Source of the DNA: Mucidula mucida
Lineage: Eukaryota > Basidiomycota > Agaricomycetes > Agaricales > Physalacriaceae
Assembly (NCBI GenBank): GCA_015501055.1
Contig: JADNYV010000268.1
Span: forward strand, 1-48,329
Direction: 5' to 3'
Length of the DNA stretch: 48,329 nucleotides
Shown here in pieces: positions 31,589 through 44,451 of the stretch; the stretch's first letter is position 1; the number at the start of each line of letters is the position of its first letter. The notes under the pieces are model-generated. The model made no database searches and was not told the origin of the DNA. It saw only the letters and a list, made by a program, of their open reading frames with translations. The position numbers and the translations under genes are program-made.

Positions 31589-32926
31589 TCAAGAGCCGCT
31601 TCTCGCACAACTCGGGAAGGCCAACAACATCCTCAACAAAAGACTGTTTTCGATCTCCACCGCAGATCGTCCGCCGTCATCCACTCGCAGCGAAACGCTC
31701 TTCAGCTCGGGCAGACTCAGGACGAGAGCCGCATCCAGTTCATGCCACATATGTATCGGCACTACATGGAATTCTGCTGCCGACCGCTGAGAGAACGTGA
31801 GGGACAGATCCTCGATACGCGGCCACAGCGGTTCAAGAGGATCTTGAACACGCAGACGCTCAAAGGAGCGCGTCCACCACAACACGATATCCACGACAGC
31901 GCCCCAAGGACAAAAATAGAGGTCGGGTCGCTCGCCAGAGCACCCGTAGGTCTCAAAGATGGCAAGCGTGACTCGCGGGAAGGAAGCAAAGACTGTCGGA
32001 AGTGGGTTGTCGCGCTTATCCACGTGTGCAACTGGATAGGCAGCGTGATTAATCTCTCTCGAGCTTGGGTGACAGACGAGCTTACAGCAGTTCATTGCCT
32101 GCACTTCGAGCGTATCGATGCGTTGTAGAATGGGGTTCATGAGCAGCTCGCTCGCAGCCGCTGCTTCGGTTGAGTTGGCAATGGTGATACAGAGCTTTTG
32201 GGTGATCGACAAGTCGACGACGCTCTCCGGGTCCGAAATCCATTCGGAAAACGCGCGCGCGTGATAGTCGTAGTTCAATGCCAACGTGAGGACCTCCAAC
32301 GACAATGTATAACGCTCGTGGTCCGACGTGCCTTCCACAATTTCCAGGTCGGAAAGCGCGAGCTCCCGGACGGGGGATTTCCGGAGGAGCGCGAACAAGT
32401 GATCAAGGGGAACGTCATATATATCATTGATCGAAATCCGGAGGAGGGTAGGCAGCGCGAACACCACGGTCAGAGCTTCTGAGATGGAACGAAGCTCCTC
32501 CCACCGTATGGCACAAAAAGATATCTCGACACTGACAAGTCCCTTGAACCGGGTGATTGTCTCGAGGAAAACGTCCACAGAGTCAAGGAGCCAACGCCCA
32601 GACCGATCTGAGGAACGCGACTCGTCGCAGACCTCGACATGGCGGACGTGACGGGCAAGATCCGGAGATGTGTGGAGCAGCCCCAGAAAAACATGGCACG
32701 GACTGTCTGCCGTTCCCGACGTATCAGTTGGAGAGTCAAAGAGGAGATCGGAGAAGAGGTGACGATAGCTGGAGTTGCGCCACGCTCTGCACACAAATGC
32801 ACAAGCCCGGAGATCGTCCTCGCCTTGGACCTGGTCGATGATACGGTCTATCAGCTCTTGAGGCAGAGGCATGCTACCAGCCATCGCGCGGTATTTCACA
32901 ACTGTTCTTGCAGGCATGAATATCAT
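31589..32926 (-). CDS. Intronless F-box-like protein
   Basis: One uninterrupted frame of 445 codons. Two candidate starts exist: 32926 (MIFMPART) and 32884 (MAGSMPLPQELID). The second lies directly before the F-box and is a plausible alternative. The F-box reads LPQELIDRIIDQVQGEDDLR then ACAFVCRAWR. The remainder is leucine-rich without a clear repeat period, as in the large family of mushroom F-box-like proteins of 400-500 residues. WPRIEDLSLTFSQRSAAEF and LPELKSVSLRVDDGG near the end are typical beta-strand/helix units. It is not closely related to the F-box pair at 1.8 and 22.6 kb: no coiled-coil and a different F-box subtype. Probable substrate receptor of an SCF ligase; substrate unknown. 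Confidence 0.8.
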   Translation of the reverse strand: MIFMPARTVVKYRAMAGSMPLPQELIDRIIDQVQGEDDLRACAFVCRAWRNSSYRHLFSDLLFDSPTDTSGTADSPCHVFLGLLHTSPDLARHVRHVEVCDESRSSDRSGRWLLDSVDVFLETITRFKGLVSVEISFCAIRWEELRSISEALTVVFALPTLLRISINDIYDVPLDHLFALLRKSPVRELALSDLEIVEGTSDHERYTLSLEVLTLALNYDYHARAFSEWISDPESVVDLSITQKLCITIANSTEAAAASELLMNPILQRIDTLEVQAMNCCKLVCHPSSREINHAAYPVAHVDKRDNPLPTVFASFPRVTLAIFETYGCSGERPDLYFCPWGAVVDIVLWWTRSFERLRVQDPLEPLWPRIEDLSLTFSQRSAAEFHVVPIHMWHELDAALVLSLPELKSVSLRVDDGGRSAVEIENSLLLRMLLAFPSCARSGS

Positions 32927-33333
32927 CGTACAAGGGGAATAAAAATTTCACTCACTCTGGCCCATTGAGAAGGGAAATTAAGACCGTTCCCCGTATATTA
33001 ACGGCGATACATGGACGTTAAGCTTAAAGAGAGGTAAGGGTCGCATGGAAAGGTGCCTCGGCACCTGCCGGCACTTCGCTCTCTACGGTCCGTGCCGTCC
33101 GTCCCCTGATCCGTCGATCGGTTGCCATACTTGGTTGTGGAGTCACGTGTTAGGCACTGTGGCGTTGTTGCCCTTCCCTTCTGTTCATGTCTATCTGCGA
33201 GCCTACCTAGCTGTTCCAGAGCGTACTCTGAATGAAACATCTGTCGCTGAGCTGGCGCTTGCCCACGGACAACTTATTACTGACTCTGAGTACAACAAAC
33301 ATATCCTACAACCACAATACATCAGGCAACTAG
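32927..33333. other. Intergenic, no supported gene
   Basis: Upstream region of the F-box-like gene and 3' end of the calpain gene. A 127-codon plus frame is present (33045-33428) but overlaps the calpain 3' end and has no recognised motif. Confidence 0.4.
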
Positions 33334-36300
33334 CTATCCAAAAACAACAGTCTTTCTTCCGACATGCCTGCCCTTATGAACCACTTTCTTTTCTTTCACA
33401 GCGACTGAGACAGAACTATACAATATGAGCTGAAACGGGGCCTGTACGCCAGGGCTGTACGTTGACGGGACAAGCCAGTACTTCCCTTTGTTTAGCGATA
33501 TCTGTGGTGTGACGACTCCCGAGATAGCGTCATCATATGCACCGGAAGTTATAATGTGCACGGTAGAAGAGCTGGAGTTGGGCGGCAAAATGGTGACGTT
33601 TAAGGGGGCACTAGCTCCGGGCCGGATGAGTTGAAGGCGAACTCTGTTATAGCCGTTAACCAGTCATCCAGGACCAAAGGAAGAGTTACTTGATCTGGGT
33701 ATCAGCCGGGCAATCGAACTCATAAATCGGGTTGTGCATGTAGTGCTTGAAGGAAGGGCCGCCTGCAGCTGTTTCTATATCCCTGCATTCGTCCAATTAG
33801 TGCTAATCGCGTCTGGGCAGAACAGTTCGTACCACGAGCCTCGATAATCTTGCTATACATCCCAGCGCCCTCCTGGGGTATGTTGTTCAAGTCAAATCTG
33901 CTCGAGCTTTCGACCGTGAAGGTAAAAGGTCCGGTCTTCTGAGGTTCGAAGGCGGAGAGTACCACGCTGTAATCGCCAGCTACACTATCATTAGCCTGGG
34001 TACGATGGACAAAAACTGTCACATACGTGCCAACTGGGTAGTAAGCCTCGCTAGGCCGTAGCGATACGAACCAGATGTAGCAACCAGGTCTTTATGAGAT
34101 AGACTACGGATAATGCGGTCGATATATCCGCGCGACTGCCACACCGAGAAAAATAACACTCACTCGAACACACGATCCCCTTGGGACCACAGTACGGTGA
34201 TATTCACAGGAAGATCTTTCACTGTGTGGACGGTCAAGCACACTTTGACTTTACTCCTCGGCTGTCCGTGTACGCGGAGCCGGTACTGAGGATTCACCAT
34301 GTACGTCGGATATTCAGGATTTCCTCCAGCGGACTTGTGTGTCCATTGGGATTCGATCTACCTAGAGTGAGAAGGGATCGCGTCTGCCAAGTGAAACAGC
34401 TTACTTCCGAGGTAAATGGCGGGGTCGCGACGTCAGTTTCCCAAACAATATCGACTTGAGGGGGAGTATATATCGTGAGCGTGAAGCCCACGTTCTGGCA
34501 CGCGCCATCGTAAGAAGCAAGCATGCTCAAAATTCCATTTGGTTGGTTCTGGGACATTCGACATTTCGTCTGATATGGGCCTCAGTCAGAGCAGAGGCGA
34601 AATTCTTGCACGTACTAAAACATGCGCACTGTTCGTGTATACGCCCTGTCTAGTGTTCAGAAGGTCCACTTAGAATATCTCAAATGGAAAAACATACCTG
34701 GTTGTCGAGGACACTGGCAGCACCAACGGACGAAGCTACTCCCGCATCTTCGGTCTCGACTTTGAGTGCGATGAAGTTTGAGGAGTTTCTGCTATTGACG
34801 ACGTGCCGCGTCAGAAGCACCCAGACCTCAGTATAGCTTTGAGGCGGATCCGTTAGATGGAAGCGAGCTCGGGCCTCGTGTGTACTACCTAATGAAGTTT
34901 TAGAAACGAATCATCCAAATATTCCTATATATACCGGATGCATTTTCCTTTCTTGCCCACCTCCTACAGCGATATTAGCCAGAGCTGCTCGTGGAAGTGG
35001 TCGTTACACGTACCCATGAAACGTTAGCGTAGTACTCCATAACTGAGGATCCCAGCTCAGATATATGCCTTCAAAAGTGGCCAGAACGTCGGACCACGGA
35101 ATTCGCAGAGTCCCTGTAGAGTTATGTTTAGATAAATGTTAAGAACTCCGACCAGAAGAAGAGGCTTACGCGTCGCCTGCTCCTCATCCTGGGACACTGG
35201 TACCCACGAATCTAATACAGTAAGGACGCGGTCCTTGTTGTCTTCCTCGACGTCTTGGTGACGGCCAGTCAAAAAGAGCACATGATCACCACAAGGACAC
35301 CCACCAATGACCGCATAGCTATGAGAAGAAAGGAGATAAGCGGGACCCCATCGAAGGTCAGGCTGTGGCCCAGTTCCGAGGGTGATCATGCAATGGCCTG
35401 AGGTCGTCAATGTACAGCTGAAAAGCGCGGAGGGATATAATACCGTGATTGAAGCCGTTGTAGATACGAGTCCATGTCCTCTCACGTTCGAAATTACTAC
35501 TGAAAGCAATTTTAGTTGTGAGGCGCATGTGGTCAATAAACTTGCCTCTTGATGTCTAGTTGCTCCGGTATCCAACCACCAAAAGCGCTATTGAAATGTC
35601 TACATTCGAGACGTAACGCGTGTAACGAATCGGACCCACTGTAAGTCAATGCTCGAGTTCCTACAGAAGGCGGTCTTTGAGCGGGAATAAAGAATGGCAG
35701 AGGGCGACGCACGATCCCGGAAAGTCGTACCCGCCCATCAGTTTCATGTACTGTTGAATGATGAGGCACAGCAGTTCCTATCAAGTTGGGGGGACACGCA
35801 CAGCTTTTTCGAGATGACTAGGCCATGCCACTGTGGTATCGTTTGGATCTTGACAGGTCATACACATCAATGTGCCATTACTTGGATGGTGGGGAAGCTT
35901 GTCGTCGATGACTTTGCGGCCCGGCTCAACAATCGAGACGAGAGAGAGACGAAAGGAGACCAACCTATCTATTGTCGAGAAACGTTAGATGTGCCTTATA
36001 TAAGGATTCGCGCTTACACGTCTCCAAAACCCGTTGAAGAATATCTTGACGTCGCAGCGTCCTGTCAGCGGATCATAATGTATTGCGTCGCGTGCAAGCT
36101 AGGCAGAATTAGCTTCGGGCAGCTGTCTCAAAATGCGGACCATGCCTTGGATCCGAATCTACGGGAATGCTCGACACAGACAGATAAAGACGCACAGACC
36201 GAGCAGTCTGTCACGATATGTTGTACGATATCCTGGGCCCCGATTTGCCAGGTAGTGGGGCTTTAACATTATCGATGAGAAATAGATGCGTGCATAAAAA

Positions 36301-36971
36301 TAGAGACATCTACTCAGTGTAAGCTTTGCAATGCGGTCGACGCCATATCGTTGCGACCTCACGCTGTTCAGGTGACAAGGATGGTTGCCCGTCGGTGTCA
36401 CTAGAAGAGGCGTCAGTAAAGTCAAGCAGGTACGAGGCACCGGTACCGACCTGAACTCCGTCGAAGAGCTGAGTGTAATACTGGGGGCCTCGTCCCATAG
36501 AGGATAGACGTGTCCGTTGACGGAGCTCGATTTCTGCAAGACATAGGATTGTTGTCCTACACGTTGTCAGAATAAGCTGCACGGCAGTAGCTTGAGAAAC
36601 ATTACTATGAGAGAATTGGTCGATTCCTACGGGTGTGAGAGTGATATTTGATTCATCTGTGCCCCCCGATGCAATTGCGGTAGATTTCTTCGTAACAGAC
36701 TTGATTTTTTCGGCCCTCTCAAGGGCCTGAGCTGCGCGGCCCTTCCACTTGGCCTTGTCTCGTTCGTTTTGGTCCGTAGACCTACTGAGATGAAGAAAAA
36801 TCTCCGCAGATTTGATGTATAGTCGAAAAGCAGCGTCATACTTCTTAGCAAGCTCTGACTTGGCAGCCTTGGAATAGGTCGACTATGCAAAAGTCAGAGC
36901 TGGTACCACAGACACGAGACGGAACGGACCTCTGCTTCACCGATATCAGGGGATCGAGGTGTCTTGTTCAT
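33334..36971 (-). CDS. palB: PalB/Rim13 calpain-like cysteine protease
   Basis: Many short exons (at least 15) splice in phase from the ATG at 36971 to the stop at 33334. Order: an N-terminal MIT domain (AAFRLYIKSAEIFLHLSR, then RAAQALERAEKIK), SSVNGHVYPLWDE and LSPEQREVATIWRRP. The catalytic block follows with DIVQHIVTDCSVCASLSVC (active-site Cys), KVIDDKLPHHPSNGTLMCMT, YMKLMGGYDFPGS, then DLHAFGGWIPEQLDIK (His). IPWSDVLATFEGIYLSWDPQ comes next, and calpain-III-like beta domains (EVWVLLTRHVVNSRNSSNF, GFTLTIYTPPQVDIVWETDV, GKYWLVPSTYSPGVQAPFQL). PalB/Rim13 sits at ESCRT-III through the MIT region and cleaves PacC/Rim101 in alkaline pH signalling. One intron (35545-35500) uses a GCAAGT donor; the only GT nearby would read into TAG. 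No frameshift was seen over this long gene. Confidence 0.88.
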
Positions 36972-39900
36972 TGCTCTATTTCCTAAACGACCATGGACGT
37001 AAATGGTAAAGCTATTTTGGGTCTCGCACGGCCGCCGAGCTGAGCGCGGGCACGTGACTTCAGGACTGATGAGGGTAATCCCCTGTCGGAAATCGTCGTC
37101 GGTTTAGAGTTTCGGATGTCGATCCATTGAGAAATGGCGTTCTGACAAGGAGTTTACATGGAGTTTCCTTGAGCAATCACCGCTTTGGTTTCAATTCACC
37201 ATCCGCGAGCCATTCCGGCACGTCACAGTGACAAACCTGACTGTGCACGACTCATTTCTTGATAAGTTAACCAAGATACAGTATGATCAGAAGTCCCACG
37301 AGCGACGGCTCTCTTCCACTGTCGGAGTACATTTCCTTAGCCTTCAGGCTCTGCAGTGCTGGCATCCTCACCAATTCGAGGATTACTTACTTAGAACAAG
37401 GCACTATACGTCTGAGCTTTGACTGTAAGGCGCTCTAAAATGACGGGGCAGCAATGAAATACAAATCCCACGAATATGGTACACCATAACGATACATACA
37501 CCGATAATCAAAAGAAGGAGAACGATCCTTCTCTTTCAGTGTATGGACCTGTTCTCAGGCTCGGATGCACAGATCCACTAGTACTATCTCCGAGCTCGGC
37601 ACCTTCAAATCGGTAAACGAAGCCTTCCTTGAAGATCTCGTTATCTGTCCGGTAGTGTACCCGAGATCGTCCTTGTCCACTTGTAGATCTACAACAACAG
37701 ATTTTAGAGTTGGACCTCAAGGAGTCGTCAAAAGGAAGCCTCCTTCTAAGTCTTTCATACAAAGGCAGAACCACATCTGCTCGAGCATTTACCTCTTCTG
37801 ATACGAAAACACTGACCTTTGAGGTCTGGGGAACAGGTATGCAGCGTCGTTCCGTCATAGAAGCCTTTCTTCATCACCTACCATACCTGCAGCGGAGTCG
37901 CGGGGGTAGCATATCGGGCTTACTTAGGGATTGACGCGAAATGACCGTCTGGTATAATAATAATGGAGGTATGTACGTTCTTAGATTGGACGACGGGAGG
38001 TTAGGGAGGACTTGGTGATATCTCGGTGAAGATAAGAATGGTCTCTGAAAGGAGCTTGAGCCCACTGCTTGGAAAATTCTGGAGCTACTTGTCCTGGAAG
38101 TACAGATTCAGTGTTCGAGCGACTGCGGCACGGCTCAGGAGGAAAGGTTCAAACTCCGCACCCGGCCTTTCGGCACGCAAATCAACACATTATCCTCACT
38201 CTCCGAAACGACGTCGACCAACCAACTTGAAGTCTGCTTGAAGCGGCATTCTACTATACACTGAACCCGCTAGCAATAGCTGGTGTGAGTTCTATGAAGG
38301 CCTTCCAGCATACCCATGAACCTGACTGACGTCTGACTGCAGTGCGACAACTGGGGAAAGTCATTGCCTCGACCAACATTGCTTAATTCTGAATCTGTTC
38401 ATGTCGAATGATGTACCAGGCGCTCTTACTCACAACCTCCGATTGAAAAGGGAAAGTGGGGCTTCTCCGGCTGTGTCACGAGAAACCCTGTTTAGTTCTT
38501 GCTGAGTTCTCATACTGGCCGACTTCTGCAACGGGCTGCCTGTACCTGCGTGATTACTGGGCCTCAGACTTGACCACCGTCAGTAACCAGGATCGCGTCG
38601 CTTTCGAGGTGCGTATGTGTATATCATTTAGGGTTAATGCAAACGAACTGCCATAGTGGCAGTATTTTGAGACTACCGAAATAGATCACTTCCCTGCTCC
38701 GATCCTCGCGTCTTCCCAAGCATAAACGACGGAAACGGACTCCTAGGAACAGAGTAAACTTCTTTCATTCATCTAAATCGTGATTCTGTCGTTGATTGTA
38801 TAGACGACATTGTGACGTCTCCTCCATCACCACACGCGTTCCCAGCAGACTCGGGGCATTCAGAAATACTGTTCTTAGTCTGTTACCGTCTGATAATAGG
38901 TGAGTCCTATGAACTCGGCGGATGATGGGGTACGCTCATCATTTGTTAGACGTGACCATCAAGTTTTGCATCTGCTTATGCAACGGTGGAGGTGAGTAAA
39001 ACGACAGGCCCCCGGACCACGTGGGTACCCAAGAGTGTCGAATCTTTGTTTGTCGGCTGCGCTTCATTCGTCCTTGTAATGCTTTCTCTCGCGGTTAGTC
39101 CCTACGAATTCTCATGGGCGTCGTTCTTTGGGTGCCCTTGAATACTCTCGCGCCTTGAGAAGCCTCATCTCTTCAAAACATACCGCGGTCTGGTCATCAC
39201 AATGCTGACACGATGAAACATCTTTGGGTAAAGGGGCCTAGGGAGCAATGCTTGCGAAAGCTACTATGCTGATTCTGAAGATGGAGTAATGTCGGCCTGC
39301 GGATCTCGCCGGATTCGCGTATTGATGTTCCTTCGGCTTCGTCGACGAAGGGGCACACGGAAGCATCTGTCTACTGAGCCGGCGGGATGTCGTACATCAA
39401 GCCTGGTGAACTTAAATCTTGCACAAACTTCCATCTCTCGCACGCAGTCCTCGTTGAGTCGCCGTGAACTCCACGCGCTTGCTGTTGCCTTTGCGCACTA
39501 CACGTATACGTGTAGTATCTACCCTGTCCAGTGATGGACTCGTGTATTTGACAGTATCTTGTTCCTGGATGAGCGTTTACGTGCATTACATTGCGCAGTG
39601 ACCTCTGTTCCGGCAATATTGTTGAAGCTCAGAGGCGCATATTCCGCACATAGATTCATCTCTTTGGTGTGATCGTCGCGTTACGCCATCCCGTTCCACG
39701 CACTTCTCGGACGCTCATGACCAGTCCTTACCAGTCGGCATCTCTGACACGCTTTCGCCTATATTGCTGCTCACACTGTGTTGGACTGAATTTTTGTCAT
39801 TGGGATTTGTCCCAAGGCAAAATCCAGTTCTCTCCCGACTGTACCCTGCACTTTTGTCCACTTACTGCAAATGCGGAACAAGCTTCATTGGGTGTTGAAA

Positions 39901-40592
39901 CCAGTTGAAACGAAAGCATGATATGGTACAAGAAGACTACTATGAACGGAACTTGCTTGCGGCTTCATACGGAGGCTGACTACGGGAGACTACAAGAAGA
40001 CTGCTTAAATGACAGGTTACCAAGTTCTCGCGAAATGCGATCGATTGCTATCTACATGATTCTTGGGTGGCATCTAAGTCAACAGAGACGGGGGATCTTG
40101 CTGTGTGCTTTCGAGAGGTTGGTTCGGTATTCAGCTCTATCCGAACTTCCTGCTGACATGGACTGCTTACGTTCTAGGTCGTATTCATGCTCGATTGATC
40201 TAGAATGCGTATTTCAACACGTTTGTTCCTGCAACCCAGCCGAACGCGGCGACCAGTCTCCTATAGGGCCTATAGGATGATCTCAGGATCTATATTCAAT
40301 TAGGAGATGTTTATCACCCTCAGGTAGAGGGAAGAAGTGACTACTTTCTGTTGAAGATTCCACAGTCATAGTCCGAAACCCTTGGGAGCTCATCAGATCC
40401 CATGTACAATGAGTATCGGGCTAATCGCCCAGACGGCGAATGATCTCGACCCTGCATCAACCTGTTACAATGACGGAGGCTATATCAGGGCAAGATACAT
40501 GGGGCAACCGTTTTAGCAAGGTTGTTGATGATGAGTGACGATATATAGCTTGAGAAGGCCTCGCTTTTCATCGTAACCTCCCTCTTGGCACG
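36972..40592. other. 3.6-kb stretch without a supported gene
   Basis: Only scattered frames up to 120 codons. Around 37500-37860 a minus frame reads GRSRVHYRTDNEIFKEG and nearby text, which looks protein-like but matches nothing I know and could be a relic. Short multi-frame fragments near 39290-40280 have no motif. It could hold non-coding RNA, decayed repeats, or genes too diverged to recognise. A 20-base perfect palindrome at 39497-39516 is listed separately. Confidence 0.4.
39497..39516. repeat. Perfect 20-base palindrome
   Basis: ACTACACGTATACGTGTAGT equals its own reverse complement. It contains CACGTATACGTG, two overlapping ACGT-core half sites. No gene starts nearby, so a regulatory role is only a guess. 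Confidence 0.5.
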
Positions 40593-43500
40593 ATGCGTAA
40601 ATCCTACGATGACTCTGAGGGGTCCAGCAAGAAGAGACGACTGCCTCGCGCCTGCGACAACTGTAAACGGAAAAAGAGTGAGTAATCATGTATCCTTCAC
40701 AAGCCGTCTCTCAATTTCAATCGGCGTTTCTATCGGTCGTTCAATTATGTATAGTTCGATGTAAGCGCGACCAGACATTTCCAACAGTCAAGTTCGCTAA
40801 TGACGTGCATACGACCTTACCAGGCGACAGCGATGAAATGCCAGGCAAACGATGTTCCAACTGCATCAGCTTTAATGTGCAGTGCACTCATGTCGAAGCT
40901 CTAAATGTACGTTGTACCTTTTGTAACGCGGTACCGGTGGATGCTGATGTCGCCTTGTCTACGCAGAGTATGGGATCCGCGAAAGGGCAAGTGCCCAGTT
41001 TTCCGACGCGCTGCGCGTTTTGCTGACACGTATGCAGCTATGTCCAACGCCTTGAGCAGCGTCTCGAAAAGATGGAAGAGGTCTTCAAGCGCGTACGTCT
41101 GCCTCCACTTCAATCGTAATCTATGTCTCATAACTCGGTGTTCAGCGCCTTCCAGACATTGATTTAACGCAGGAGCTGCTGGATGAGCCAGCGAAAGACA
41201 ACCCATCGATGGGCAAGGTTCCGACTCGGAGCCACTTTGATGAGGCAGTCGCACTCCTTAGTCATGATGTCAATAAGCTCCTTCTCATACCACCTGAGAA
41301 ACGGTTCTTCGGAAAATCATGGTACGCGCTCTCGCTCGCTTCGGTGTAATTTTGACGCTGATTGCTATACAGCGGTCTCCACCTAATTCCTTCGGTTTTG
41401 CAGCAGAAAAACCAGTATCTTGGAAAAGAAGGTAGCAATCCGCTGCTCCAGGCGATGTCTATCAATAAGCGGGACGAGTTTTGGGATCTTAACCCGGTAA
41501 GTCAGTCGCGTATATCGTTCCTCGACCTTACCCGTGCTTCTAGTGGTATTCCTTCAAAGTAGAGGACATAATACCTGAATACTCATACCCTGATGATGAT
41601 CTCATGACGGCCCTGGTAGAGCTTTACTTCCAGTTTCAAAACTGTTATCTTCCCCTCCTTCATCGACCGACCTTCGAAAAAGCTATAAGGGATCGCCTTT
41701 ACTGGACCGACCACCGATTCGGCGCGACCGTACTCTTGGTCTGCGCCTTGGGGGCAAGAAACTCCGAGGATCCTAGAGTTTTCGTCGACGGCAGGGGCGA
41801 AGCGGGCTGGAAATGGTTTGATCAGGTTTCCATCTATCGAACAGCCCTCCAGAGCCGGGAGTTAACAACTTTGTACGAGTTTCAAATGCACAGCGTAAGT
41901 GGGTTGAATTCTGTTGTTATGCGCATAGCTCATTTCTTTGAATAGCTATCGGCGTTGTATCTGGAGCAAGTTGGTATGTGGGAGAGCGTCTGGACGCAAG
42001 TAGGTATTGCCCTACGAGTAGGGCAAGATGTCGGGGCGCATATGCATCGCGCTAACCCTCCTAATGCGCGTGACGAACACTGGAAACGCGCGTTCTGGTA
42101 CGACCTCCGTTTCGCGTGCGAGTCCATGATCCTGATCTTCCCCAGGGTTTTGTTTTTCATTGATGTCTCCCTGGCGGCCCTCTACGGTCGCCCTATGTCT
42201 CTGAACTATGAAGAGTTGGTCCTATTTTCCTTCACATACAGCGCCTTTTGAATGTTCATACAGCTTTGACGTGGACTTTCCGATTGAATGTGATGATGTG
42301 TACTGGGACCATCCCGATCCAGCACAGAATTTCACGCAGCCACCGGGTCAACCGTCTGTCATCTCGTATTTTGTATGTTTATTGAAACTGGTCAACATCT
42401 TGACCTATATCAAGCGGGTTATCGTAAGTTGTGACGAAGAGGCGCAACCTTTTGCTTGCTAACCTTTCTCACTAGTATCAGAGCCGGAAACCTTTGATAC
42501 TTCTTGGGGGATACCGACGTCCTTCGGAACCTGAGATACTCGCCAGCTTTGATTCAATACTGGACCAATGGGCTCAGGCCGTTCCAAGTCATCGTATGTT
42601 CTCTCTCTATTCTGCATCTGCCATTTACTCGACTCATCAATCTACCAGTTGTATGGGACCCAACGAACTTGGCCAACGACCTATTTTTCTCTCAAGCAGC
42701 ATTTCTACATGTGACCTACCAGTATGCGCGAATCTTGCTTCATCGACCTTACATCCTGGGACTTTTCGACACTGTACAGCTATCTGAGTCGCCTAGCGTC
42801 AAGGTCTGCCTCCGGTCAAGCCATTCTTGTCTTGATACGATAGCAGAAATGGGACGACGAGGGCAGTACATCGAGTCACTTCATATTATTGTAAGCACAC
42901 AGCTCGACTGAGCCCACCCGACTGACTACCCGTCATCAGTCCTGCGTCAATTCTTCGACGTTAACACTGCTTTTCATCATGTATGGGACAGCCGAGCTGA
43001 AACATCCGGACCTCCAACGAGTGCACGCCGCACTCGACATGATGAAGAGTGTAGAAACAAGGTAAGTACGGTCCTACCTCACTTGCAATGATGCAGCCCT
43101 AATCCGACTGATCTTCACACCAGATTACCTTCAGCTGGGGCATTCTGGTCAGCCATAATCAGTCCAACGCCTTCTAATTCATCAGACTAATGCTCAGCGT
43201 ACATCAGGGATGTGATCTCAGAACTAGTTTCCAGGGATGATGATAGCGGTCCGCCCTCCGCGGTTGGAGCCGAGACTACGCTGCCAGTGCCAGAGTCTCC
43301 GCCTCGGCGAAAGCGCCAGCGTGAAGTCTCCAGCCCGCCAAAATCCTCCTCCACTATCAGCCGCACCTCCTCGAGGCAGTCTCTCCGCCGCAACACCGAT
43401 CGCAGACGTAGCTCCGACGCCGCACGATTCTCACACTCACACTCCACGACGCCTCCCATCGCCCAAGGCTTCTATCAGCCCCCAGGATCGGGCCAAGACG

Positions 43501-44011
43501 CGTACACACAAGGATTCAACTTCGCCACCCCGCCGCCGCTCCCCTATGACTCGGCGCAGTGGCGCCAGCACACAGCCCAGCGCCGCATGTCCGAGCCCTT
43601 CTTCACGGACATGGACGCGTTCGGCGGACACCTCGCGGGCAATCTGTCCGGTCCGCCACCTCCACCCCCTTCTAACCTTTTTAACAGCGGGATACCGGAC
43701 TCCGATTTCGGAATGCCGCACATAACCGCGCCTCAAGCGGACAGCTGGAGATACGCGGGTGGAATAGGGTACGTTACACACGCGTGCGCCGCCGCTTCAT
43801 CCTTGTTCATCGCATTTGTAGTTACGATTCAGACCCCGAGCGGCATCTCGGGAACGCGTACGCGTCGTCGTCCCTTGTCCCATCTCCAAGAGCTGATGCC
43901 TGCCGGCTGTTTTTTAGGCACGACGCGGACCAGGAATACAGGCAACACGCCCATACCCCGCAGGACCCTAGTTATTTCTATCACCCCGACCGCGGGCCTA
44001 TGCACGAGTGA
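40593..44011 (+). CDS. Zn2Cys6 fungal-specific transcription factor
   Basis: ATG at 40593 starts MRKSYDDSEGSSKKRRLPRA. Two introns split the zinc cluster, and splicing gives C-x2-C-x6-C-x11-C-x2-C-x6-C: ACDNCKRKKIRC, then KRCSNCISFNVQC. The second intron cuts inside the third Cys codon (T plus GC). A coiled coil (VERLEQRLEKMEEVFKR) follows. The fungal transcription factor middle-homology domain spans TALVELYFQFQNCYLPLLHR, VGIALRVGQDVGAHMHRANP, VLFFIDVSLAALYGRPMSL and NLANDLFFSQAAFLHVTYQY. The C-terminus is Ser/Pro/Arg-rich with a P6 run, ending at TGA 44009-44011. Introns have standard donors (GTGAGT, GTAAGC, GTAAGT, GTACGT). I saw no frameshift in the blocks I followed; the linker around 40910-41150 and the part around 42780-43200 are less certain. 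It probably binds CGG-type sites in the nucleus. Target genes are unknown. Confidence 0.87.
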
Positions 44012-44451
44012 CGGACTTGGAGACATCGTCCCGTAGTCCAAACTCATACTCACTTGTACTTATACCTCAAAACCACTGTACTGCATGGCGAGCGTTATCC
44101 TCTCCCCATTACCACCACCTGGAACGGCTACGCCTTCACATATACGCCACACATACCTGTGTTGCACCTTTGATACCTTTGAAGTCAGCGGTAGCAAGAT
44201 TATTTGGCAAGTGTGCAGAGGCTGCGCTTCATTCCTCTTCTCATTGCCAGCACCCCGCTACATAGTGGCATGTAACTATTCATGTAGTTGTAAAGGAATT
44301 TTATATACCTGTTTTTAGATTCAGTTTTAGGCTTGGTCGACGAATAGGAACAACGAAAACGGAGGTCTAACAAACACAAAAAAATTACACACACTAATTC
44401 CAGAGAAGAGGAGATATAAAAATGAGATAACGAGAGAAGCATTCCCGAGTG
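44012..44451. other. Convergent 3' regions
   Basis: The transcription factor (plus) and the OPT transporter (minus) end facing each other. A/T-rich stretches near 44285-44400 probably hold their polyadenylation signals. No gene supported. Confidence 0.4.

Noticed and set aside
37508..37858. Minus-strand 116-codon frame as a gene
   Set aside because: Looks protein-like in part but has no recognised relatives, no supporting splice sites and an overlapping plus frame of equal quality.
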